Under the pieces are notes generated by a model, which ran no database searches, was not told where the DNA came from, and saw only the letters and a list, made by a program, of their open reading frames with translations. A stretch of 19,133 bases of DNA from NaphS2 sp964588535 (GTDB taxonomy: Bacteria; Desulfobacterota; DSM-4660; Desulfatiglandales; Desulfatiglandaceae), in the NCBI GenBank assembly GCA_964588535.1, contig CAZPQA010000062.1, positions 1-19,133 of the forward strand. The letters run 5' to 3'. Of the stretch, positions 13,107 to 19,133 are shown one piece after another; positions within the stretch are counted from its first letter, which is position 1, and each line of letters opens with the position of its first letter. The position numbers and the translations under genes were made by a program.

Positions 13107-13883
13107 ATGCCCCAAAAGAAATCCAACCACACTCCCGCCGTAGACCGGGCGCTTGACATCATCGCACTTCTAGCGGACAGCGAAAATGCGATGCCCCTTT
13201 CAGAGATACTGGAAAAACTCTCCATTCCGAGGCAATCTCTGATCAGAATACTCAATACATTGTGCGACAGGGGCGTTGTGGACAAAACAGGCCAAAGGGG
13301 CTTTTATCGTCTGGGAATGAAGCTGCTCTATTTTGGGGACAGGCTTCAGGATAAAATCAAGCTCCGTTCCATTGGACGACCCCTGATGCAGGAATTGGCC
13401 GAAAAAACCCGCAAGACCGTTGAACTCTCCACCCTGGACCGGGATCAGCTCGTTTTGATAGAACAGGTTGAGGGAACTGAGGGCATCCGGCTTTACAACC
13501 GGGTCGGAAGCGCGTACCCCTATTTCCACGCTGTTGCCGTCGGCAAAATATATTTGGCGGATATGGCCCTCGAAAAAAGGCACAAAGTGCTGACAACCAT
13601 CGGCCTTCCTCCCATGACTGAAAACACCATCATCGACTTGGATGAGCTGGAAGAGGAAATAACGCGAATCAAGGAAAAAGGGTATGCATTTGAAGATCAG
13701 GAGTTGAGAAAGGGTGTTCGGAGGATCGTGGCGCCGATCTATAATCACAGGAATCATCTGGCGGGCTGCGTGGGGGTTGCCGCCACCATTTTCAGTTTTG
13801 AAACTGACGACAAAGAGAATCTGGGCCGGATGGTCATTGAAACGGCCAATCGGATTTCATACGGCATGGGTAAACCAAAATGA
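13107..13883 (+). CDS. IclR-family transcriptional regulator
   Basis: This 258-residue protein is the usual length for the family. A winged helix-turn-helix occupies residues about 8-75 (PAVDRALDIIALL, then PLSEILEKLSIPRQSLIRIL). The IclR ligand-binding domain follows from about 85 to 255, with GVRRIVAPIYNH and AGCVGVAA typical of the effector pocket. IclR proteins control catabolic and acyl-CoA pathways in response to small acids. The ATG has no recognisable ribosome binding site; only a palindrome precedes it. The gene overlaps the next one by four bases (ATGA), so translation is coupled. It probably represses its own operon and responds to the substrate or product of the two acyl-CoA synthetase-like proteins. 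Confidence 0.94.
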   Translation: MPQKKSNHTPAVDRALDIIALLADSENAMPLSEILEKLSIPRQSLIRILNTLCDRGVVDKTGQRGFYRLGMKLLYFGDRLQDKIKLRSIGRPLMQELAEKTRKTVELSTLDRDQLVLIEQVEGTEGIRLYNRVGSAYPYFHAVAVGKIYLADMALEKRHKVLTTIGLPPMTENTIIDLDELEEEITRIKEKGYAFEDQELRKGVRRIVAPIYNHRNHLAGCVGVAATIFSFETDDKENLGRMVIETANRISYGMGKPK

Positions 13884-15274
13884 GAAAGTTTTTCCATCCT
13901 TCCAACATGATTGTTTTCGGTGTGGCGGCCAATTCGAGGAATCTGGCCAAAAATATTATTTCCAACAGCCTGGAAATGGGGTTCAAAGGCGACATTCATC
14001 CGGTAGGGAGAGAACCGGGCAACGTGCACGGCCGGAAGATCATAACCGCCCCCCGGTCTTTGCCCGAAGGGATCGATTTGGCGGTGATCCTGGTCCCTGC
14101 CAGGTTTGTTGCAGAGACCCTGGACGTCTGCGGACAAAAGGGAATTCGCCATGCAATCATTTCCACGGGAGGATTCAGGGAACTCGACGATCAGGACAAT
14201 CCGGCGGAAAAGGATATGGTCAACATCGCCAGGCGATATGGCATTCGATTTATCGGCCCCAATTGCATCGGCGTCATATGTACCGGATCAGGTCTTTGCA
14301 CGCCGTTCAACCCCATGCGGGCCGGGAAGTTCAAGAAAGGATCTGTGGGCATGATCGTTCAGAGCGGAGGGGTGACCACGCAGTGTGCCTACTATTTTTC
14401 CGAAGAACATCTGGGTTTTTCAAAAATTATCAGTATGGGCAATAAGTTAGACTTAAATGAGACAGATTTCCTGAAATATCTCATTCATGATGAGGATACG
14501 GAACAAATTCATATGTACCTGGAGAGCATTGAACACGGAAGGGAGCTGACAAGCCTGGCCAAGGCATCAAAAAAGCCCATCGTCATTTTTAAGTCCAACG
14601 TGAGCAAAACGGCAAAAAAAGTCGCCTACTCCCACACAGCCGCCCTTTCAAATGATGACCGCATCGTAGACTGCGCCATGAAACAGGCGGGGATTGTGCG
14701 CGTGGAAGACATTCATCACATGACCGTGGCTGCCAAGGCGCTTCAGCTCCCCCCCCTGACAGGAAATCGATTGGCCGTCATATCCCTCTCCGGCGGTTTT
14801 TCCGTGATATTGGGAGATGCGTGTGAACGATATGGCTTTGAATGCCCCCCGCTGCCACGCAAACTCATGGATCAAATTGAGGGTTTTCGGCGTGCGGGGG
14901 TCATCCGCATGTCTAACCCAATGGATTTTGGCGATGTTCACGATATCAAGGCGCTGGCATTCACTTTGGAGCGCTGTTTGGCATTGGATGATATTGATGG
15001 CGTTGTTTTATCATTCATGTATGAACCAGAAATGGTAAAAATGTTTGGCGGGGGAATTGGGAGTCCTGAGCAAGTACTCAACTTCATAGGGAAGATGTGC
15101 AAAGAAAAAAACAAACCCATAGCCCTCAGTTTTTTTGCGGAGAGGCAAACCATCGAGGCGTTTAAGCGATTAAACACATTCCCTGTTTTCAATGACCCCG
15201 TGGAGAGCGTCAGGGGTTTGCACCTGCTGAGGGATTACTGGCAAAAAAAGACGCCGTTGAGAAATAAGATATAG
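13880..15274 (+). CDS. NDP-forming acyl-CoA synthetase, alpha-subunit-like protein (1)
   Basis: This 464-residue protein has the layout of the alpha subunit of ADP-forming acyl-CoA synthetases and succinyl-CoA ligases. A CoA-binding Rossmann domain occupies about 1-125. The ligase domain has IGPNCIG (125-131) and VQSGG (160-164), and the phosphohistidine loop is YSHTAAL with His252. A third flavodoxin-like domain occupies about 280-455. Known enzymes convert acyl-CoA, ADP and Pi to acid, ATP and CoA via phospho-His and need an ATP-grasp (beta) domain, which is absent here and elsewhere in the window. The next gene is a paralogue. The two may form a complex that uses a beta subunit encoded elsewhere, or may have another CoA-transfer role. 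The substrate is unknown. Confidence 0.85.
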   Translation: MRKFFHPSNMIVFGVAANSRNLAKNIISNSLEMGFKGDIHPVGREPGNVHGRKIITAPRSLPEGIDLAVILVPARFVAETLDVCGQKGIRHAIISTGGFRELDDQDNPAEKDMVNIARRYGIRFIGPNCIGVICTGSGLCTPFNPMRAGKFKKGSVGMIVQSGGVTTQCAYYFSEEHLGFSKIISMGNKLDLNETDFLKYLIHDEDTEQIHMYLESIEHGRELTSLAKASKKPIVIFKSNVSKTAKKVAYSHTAALSNDDRIVDCAMKQAGIVRVEDIHHMTVAAKALQLPPLTGNRLAVISLSGGFSVILGDACERYGFECPPLPRKLMDQIEGFRRAGVIRMSNPMDFGDVHDIKALAFTLERCLALDDIDGVVLSFMYEPEMVKMFGGGIGSPEQVLNFIGKMCKEKNKPIALSFFAERQTIEAFKRLNTFPVFNDPVESVRGLHLLRDYWQKKTPLRNKI

Positions 15275-15283
15275 GGTAAAATT

Positions 15284-16720
15284 ATGGAAAAACAAGACCA
15301 TTTCTTAGAACATTTCTTTAGCCCCGAATCAGTTGCTATGGTGGGGGCAACCAATAATGAATTCAAGATGAATTTTCGCGTAATGCAGAATTTATTGAAC
15401 TTTCAGGGGCAGGTCTATCCGGTTAACCCCAATGCAAACGAAATATTGGGTATCAAGGCTTATGCCCGCCTGCGGGATATCCCGAGCAAAATCGATCTGG
15501 TCGTATCTGCTGTTCCGGCCTCCAAGACCATGGATATTGTCAAAGACTGCGATGCCATTGGCGCCAGGCATCTTGTTATTATTGCGGGCGGTTTTTCAGA
15601 GGGTGGCGCTGAAGGCCAAAAGCTTCACGACCAGATGTCTGCGTTTACAAAAGAAAAGGGCATTCGAGTGTTGGGCCCCAACACACTGAGTCCGGTTAAC
15701 ACTGCAAACCGTCTGGCAATCAGCTTCAATCCCATCAAGGAAATGAGGCCCGGGGGGCTCTCTTTCGCCTTTCAGTCCGGTTTTTATGAGCCCAAAATAA
15801 ACTGGATACTATCTCGCATGGGGATCAATAAGATGCTCGACATGGGCAACAAGATGGATATCAATGAAGTAGACGCCCTGACGTATTTTTCCGGGGATGA
15901 CGATACAAAGGTCATTGCCATGCATATGGAGACCCTGAAGGGAAACATCAACGACTTTTTCGCTCTCCTCAAATCCGTCTCCCAAAAAAAGCCTACCATC
16001 ATCTTGAAGTCGGGCAGGACCCCGGCAGGTTCAAAGGCGGCGGCATCTCACACCGGCTCCATTGCCCTCGAAAATGATCTGATCTTTGATGGGATGATCA
16101 AGCAGACGTGTGCTGTCAGAGCCCAGAATTTGGAGGAATTTTTCGACCTGGCAAAGTCATTCGAGTTTCTTACGTTGCCAAAGGGAAAACAGCTCGCCAT
16201 TATTACCCTTTCCGGGGGAGAGGGCGTCATGGCCACTGATTCGTGCGGAATGAATGGCCTCGGTCTGGCATCTCTAAGCCGAGACACCCATCACCGGCTC
16301 AAAGAGGTCTATCCCCCATGGGAAATACCGCTAAATCCCTTTGATGCAGGCGTTTGCATGGAGTTTCACCTTTCTGATCTTATACCGTTTTTCCAGACCC
16401 TCACTGCTATACCGCAGGATGAAAACGTGGATTGTACAATTATGCAGATGCCGCCAAGCCTCTTTTCCGCTTTTCTGGAAAACCCGAATCTGCCTGAAAA
16501 TATGATGGAAACCATGAGAGAGCAGTTTATCCAATGGCTGGTAAGTGTAAAGGAATATGGAAAACCTTTCGCCATGTGGCGCACCACAATGGACTCGCAG
16601 GAAACGGAATTGGTTGAGATGCTCGAGGCCCGCTCCCTACCGGTATTTCAATCAGCTGAAAGGGCCATAAAGACCTTTTCCGCCATGTATCGATATGGGC
16701 AGAAAAGCGGACAAGTTTAG
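15284..16720 (+). CDS. NDP-forming acyl-CoA synthetase, alpha-subunit-like protein (2)
   Basis: This 478-residue paralogue of the previous product begins 9 bp after it, with a weak ribosome binding site (AGGG). The CoA-binding domain begins SPESVAMVGATNNE (13-26) and includes YPVNPN. The ligase domain has LGPNTLSPVN (130-139), where the cysteine of the sister protein is a threonine, and FQSGFYEP in place of the usual SQSG-small-small. The phosphohistidine is His256 in SGRTPAGSKAAASHTGS, the more canonical of the two loops. The C-terminal flavodoxin-like domain covers about 290-470. It also lacks an ATP-grasp domain. The differences at the CoA and QSG loops suggest the two copies have divided their roles. 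Confidence 0.85.
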   Translation: MEKQDHFLEHFFSPESVAMVGATNNEFKMNFRVMQNLLNFQGQVYPVNPNANEILGIKAYARLRDIPSKIDLVVSAVPASKTMDIVKDCDAIGARHLVIIAGGFSEGGAEGQKLHDQMSAFTKEKGIRVLGPNTLSPVNTANRLAISFNPIKEMRPGGLSFAFQSGFYEPKINWILSRMGINKMLDMGNKMDINEVDALTYFSGDDDTKVIAMHMETLKGNINDFFALLKSVSQKKPTIILKSGRTPAGSKAAASHTGSIALENDLIFDGMIKQTCAVRAQNLEEFFDLAKSFEFLTLPKGKQLAIITLSGGEGVMATDSCGMNGLGLASLSRDTHHRLKEVYPPWEIPLNPFDAGVCMEFHLSDLIPFFQTLTAIPQDENVDCTIMQMPPSLFSAFLENPNLPENMMETMREQFIQWLVSVKEYGKPFAMWRTTMDSQETELVEMLEARSLPVFQSAERAIKTFSAMYRYGQKSGQV

Positions 16721-16738
16721 AAAAAATTCAAATATCCT

Positions 16739-16897
16739 TACTTAGGGTCTGAACGAAAACTAGGATTTTTTGTCAAGGTCAAGGAAGATCAAAATTTTAA
16801 CCACAGGAATACATTTGGTATTTCGAGGATTAAAATTTTTATCTGACGCAGAGATTGGCGAAAAAGACAGTTTTCGTTCGGGCACTACTTAGGGTCT
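16739..16897. repeat. MITE-like 129-bp palindrome flanked by a 12-bp direct repeat
   Basis: GAACGAAAACT (16751-16761) and AGTTTTCGTTC (16869-16879) are perfect 11-bp inverted ends. Inside, AAAATTTTAA (16791-16800) pairs with TTAAAATTTT (16830-16839), and AATAC (16808-16812) pairs with GTATT (16818-16822). All three pairs share one centre at 16815, so the whole unit can fold as a long hairpin. TACTTAGGGTCT occurs at 16739-16750 and again at 16886-16897. This looks like a non-autonomous mobile element with a target duplication, or a repeated intergenic palindrome. No coding capacity was found in it. Confidence 0.6.
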
Positions 16898-17023
16898 CGG
16901 AAAGCGAATCAGCTCTTTTATCCGGGCACTCCGGGTAAGGGGAACATCTATGATTTTATGTGTTGCTATCCCTTCTGAAATTGACTGTGAATATTTATGC
17001 TGAATAAGATCCTTGAAGCGCAT
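16889..17023 (-). pseudogene. Short frame (44 codons from ATG, open further upstream), possible gene tail
   Basis: The minus strand has a frame that ends with a TAA at 16889-16891, inside the right copy of the direct repeat. From ATG 17023 it encodes 44 residues ending KIIDVPLTRSARIKELIRFP, which look protein-like. The frame stays open upstream into the end of the HAD phosphatase gene in a different frame (IWGIHAFMRFKDLIQ and earlier). No ribosome binding site is evident. It may be the 3' remnant of a gene cut by a rearrangement; the family is not recognised. Confidence 0.3.
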
Positions 17024-17072
17024 AAATGCGTGGATACCCCATATCCCTTGATTCTGTGGTTGGGCAATCAGC

Positions 17073-17723
17073 TCAAAACAATTCCAGAAGTTCAGTTGGC
17101 CGACCGATTATTTTAATGGCACCCGCTTCTCGCAACTCCCTTTCCGAACGAAAGCCCCACTTCGCGCCAACGGGGAACATGTTGGCGCCAACAGCAGTTT
17201 TCATATCGATGTCACTGTCGCCAAGATAGAGAAACGCCTGTGATGGAATATCCAAATACCGGGCTATCTCTCGTGGACCTGTGGGGTCAGGCTTCATGGG
17301 AACCCCATCTCTCTGACCAAGTATCATTGCAAACTCCCAGTCAGAGAAAAACTCCTGGATGCAGAGCTCAGCGAAATGCTGAGGTTTGTTTGTAAGTACA
17401 GCCATCTTGGTGTGTTTTGCCGCGAGGGCATCCAGCAATTCCGATACCCCTTTGTATGGCGTGGTCTTCTTGTTCCAGTTACGGTTGTACTCTCTGCGAA
17501 ACGCCTCCAAACAATCGGCTGCAAACGCCTCATTCCGCTTCTCCAGTGGCAATGCGCGCAACACAAGCTTGGCTGCTCCGCTGCCGACGAAATAGCGAAA
17601 TGCCTCTGTTGGGTGTGTTGGAAGCCCTCTATCATGCAAGACACGATTCAATGAGTCTGCAAGATCCTCCAGGGTATCAAGCAATGTCCCGTCTAAGTCA
17701 AAAATGACAGCCTTATACGCCAC
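17073..17723 (-). CDS. HAD-superfamily hydrolase, phosphoglycolate phosphatase (Gph)-like
   Basis: This 216-residue protein has the full set of HAD motifs. DLDGTLLDT carries nucleophile D9 and acid D11, VLTNKP carries T111, the catalytic lysine is K144 in MKPDP, and the Mg2+-binding acidic residues are D169 and D173 in YLGDSDIDM. A helical cap lies between about 15 and 90, as in the Gph/PGP subgroup. It is predicted to be a soluble Mg2+-dependent phosphatase of small phosphate esters; phosphoglycolate is the usual guess but not certain. The start is GTG with AAGGAG eight bases upstream. The gene follows the porin gene by 66 bp on the same strand and may be read through from it, though no functional link is evident. 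Confidence 0.93.
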   Translation of the reverse strand: MAYKAVIFDLDGTLLDTLEDLADSLNRVLHDRGLPTHPTEAFRYFVGSGAAKLVLRALPLEKRNEAFAADCLEAFRREYNRNWNKKTTPYKGVSELLDALAAKHTKMAVLTNKPQHFAELCIQEFFSDWEFAMILGQRDGVPMKPDPTGPREIARYLDIPSQAFLYLGDSDIDMKTAVGANMFPVGAKWGFRSERELREAGAIKIIGRPTELLELF

Positions 17724-17789
17724 GTAATTCTCTCCTTGTTTTCATTGGTTTGCCCAATCTTAGGGCCTTATTTTATCCACCATTCCGCT

Positions 17790-18923
17790 TTAAAATTCCG
17801 CGGTCATCCGCAGACCAAAAATCCAGCCTTTCGGGCTGTCGCCCTCTTCCATTGAATCTTTCATGTACTGCACATCCCCTGTGACGGCAAAGATGTCGTT
17901 CAGGACAAACCGGCCATAGACCTCGAACACGTCCGTATGGCCCACATCCAGGTTCCCCCCAATCAGGTAGGCATACCCGATCCCAATGTTGTCGCGCTCA
18001 CGGCCCCAGAGGTTCCCACTGATGTTCAAGCCGCCCGAATAGATGCTCGTATAATTGACAGCCGCTTTGTCATCCTGCCATCCGAACCGGATCCACGCCC
18101 CCAGGATCTCCCCTAATTGCTGGTCAAAGGAGATCATGGCGCAAGTAAGGCGTTCTTTTTCCGTACCGGCCACATTACTGAAATCACTGCTTGTAGCGTC
18201 CAAAATCAGCCGGTAGTTCCCTTCCCCCAAGCCAAAATCCACGGTGTAAGCAAACTGCATTCCATAAAAGTTGTAGGGTTCATCAAGCTCTCCCTCTTCA
18301 CCATTGCTCCCCATGGCCATGGCAACGCCTTTCACGGAAAACCCGCCAAGCCCCCACTCTATGGCGGCGCCGATGTCATAGGACGGCAGGAACGCGCCGG
18401 GTCCGTTCACCAGGGCTCCGTTCATAAACTGGGTGTATTCGTCATTGGCAAAGGCGTTTTCATCCATGTAATCCGTTGCGTCAATGATACCACCCGTGAC
18501 TCCCAAGGTGTGGTCATCGCTGAAGTTGAACGTGTGCTTGTACCAGGCCGTGAGCAGATAGTCGCGATTCCGGCCGTTGATATCTTTATAGTCATCCTGC
18601 ACATTGCCACCCCACGGGGCAAGCACAAAGGGGGACTGGCCTTCTCCATCTAAACCATTTCCCGCACCAAATCCGAACTTGGCAAAGAGCTCGTCGTTGT
18701 CGGTGGGGGTGTAACTGATCTCGGGCTCAAAAAGGAGGATACCTCTCCCTTCATTCTCAAATCCTGGCGCATCGCTGATACTCTGATATTGGCCTATCCC
18801 GGCGATGATCCCCCCGATTGATAATTTGTCGTTGATTTCATACCCAAACCCATTGTCTGACAATACAAAAACGCCAAAAACGGTTAATAGACAACCCAGT
18901 CTGAACCTTGTCCACGAACCCAT
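17790..18923 (-). CDS. OprB-like carbohydrate-type outer membrane porin
   Basis: I place the start at the ATG at 18923, directly before a signal peptide and with AGGAG/AAGGA just upstream; an ATG at 18986 would add 21 residues before the signal. The 377-residue product has a short basic start, a hydrophobic core (LGCLLTVFGVFVL) and a cleavage region near residue 28 (GFGYE). Alternating beta-strand segments follow, rich in aromatic residues and glycine, ending in phenylalanine as expected for BAM-inserted barrels. The end (EVYGRFVLNDIFAVTGDVQYM) matches the signature of OprB-type carbohydrate porins. It probably lets small solutes cross the outer membrane. The substrate is not predictable; family members in anaerobes need not carry sugars. 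Confidence 0.85.
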   Translation of the reverse strand: MGSWTRFRLGCLLTVFGVFVLSDNGFGYEINDKLSIGGIIAGIGQYQSISDAPGFENEGRGILLFEPEISYTPTDNDELFAKFGFGAGNGLDGEGQSPFVLAPWGGNVQDDYKDINGRNRDYLLTAWYKHTFNFSDDHTLGVTGGIIDATDYMDENAFANDEYTQFMNGALVNGPGAFLPSYDIGAAIEWGLGGFSVKGVAMAMGSNGEEGELDEPYNFYGMQFAYTVDFGLGEGNYRLILDATSSDFSNVAGTEKERLTCAMISFDQQLGEILGAWIRFGWQDDKAAVNYTSIYSGGLNISGNLWGRERDNIGIGYAYLIGGNLDVGHTDVFEVYGRFVLNDIFAVTGDVQYMKDSMEEGDSPKGWIFGLRMTAEF

Positions 18924-19040
18924 AATATCCTTTCTCCTAATACAAAAAAGGTCGTGAACAGATCCTTTATTATTTGCAGCATTCATTTATTAAACTCGGC
19001 TAAATTAGTTAGTTTGGTTTAACTGTGTAGGCAAAAAAAA

Positions 19041-19133
19041 TCACTCCATATTCTTAATTCTGATGCCAAAGTCATCGACAAACTCTTTCATATGCGCCAT
19101 GCATTTTTCCCTATCTTTGCCATGAACCCTGAA
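19041..19133 (-). CDS. C-terminal end of an unidentified protein, cut by the window edge
   Basis: The minus strand is open from the window edge to a TGA at 19041-19043, encoding the last 30 residues of a protein (FRVHGKDREKCMAHMKEFV and onward, ending IKNME). The composition is protein-like and charged. A T-run follows the stop directly, which could be part of a terminator, though no strong stem precedes it. The gene lies upstream of the porin on the same strand, about 117 bp away. The family cannot be told from this fragment. Confidence 0.5.
   Translation of the reverse strand, partial: FRVHGKDREKCMAHMKEFVDDFGIRIKNME

Larger units (their letters stand above)
16721..17072. other. 352-bp gap between convergent genes
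   Basis: The left half is a 129-bp imperfect palindrome with flanking direct repeats. The right half holds a minus-strand reading frame that looks like the tail of a protein. No promoter was recognised. The palindrome may also end transcription from both sides, since no other terminator is seen. Confidence 0.5.

Noticed and set aside
13714..14445. 243-codon plus-strand frame overlapping IclR and the first acyl-CoA synthetase gene
   Set aside because: The composition is arginine and glycine rich without any motif; the other two frames encode conserved families through this stretch.
18987..19040. Sigma-70 promoter for the porin gene
   Set aside because: The best candidate boxes (TTGCCT and TAACTA) are far from consensus, and no sigma-54 element was found either.

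Overview
This window looks like a chromosomal segment of a Deltaproteobacterium (Desulfobacterota, most likely a Desulfobacterales-type anaerobe). The inference rests on the gene mix: NtrC-type sigma-54 regulation, many stand-alone receivers, a DASS-type anion transporter, NDP-forming acyl-CoA synthetase subunits and a PEP-synthase-like protein, at intermediate G+C. No rRNA, tRNA, CRISPR array or intact insertion sequence is visible.

Layout. 1-2487 (+): a 5'-truncated PEP synthase-like protein with an ATP-grasp and a phosphohistidine domain, then an unrecognised C-terminal region. 2488-3173: a convergent gap with palindromes and a possible gene remnant. 3174-8628 (-): one operon read from right to left, encoding a DASS transporter, a receiver-histidine kinase fusion, a receiver, a membrane Cache-type histidine kinase and another receiver. 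8943-12373 (-): a second operon encoding a divergent receiver, a membrane HAMP histidine kinase and an NtrC-type sigma-54 activator. 13107-16720 (+): an IclR regulator overlapping the first of two paralogous acyl-CoA synthetase alpha-type subunits. 16721-17072: a 129-bp palindrome flanked by a 12-bp direct repeat. 17073-18923 (-): a HAD phosphatase and an OprB-like porin. 19041-19133 (-): the tail of another gene.

How the parts work together. Both minus-strand signalling/transport operons start with a textbook -24/-12 sigma-54 promoter (8712-8728 and 12399-12415). Each has the same palindrome, TTTACA-N3-TGTAAA, about 115-120 bp upstream (8834-8848 and 12525-12539). The sigma-54 activator at 8943-10388 is the only DNA-binding response regulator in the window, so it is the best candidate to bind these sites. 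It would then control its own operon and the transporter operon. The transporter operon adds two more kinases and three more receivers without output domains, so the circuit may be a branched phosphorelay sensing the anion the transporter carries. The transporter lacks the canonical Ser-Asn-Thr motif in its first half, so its substrate cannot be predicted.

The IclR gene has a near-consensus sigma-70 promoter whose -10 box overlaps a 15-bp inverted repeat, suggesting autoregulation of the IclR/acyl-CoA synthetase operon. That operon has no ATP-grasp beta subunit in view.
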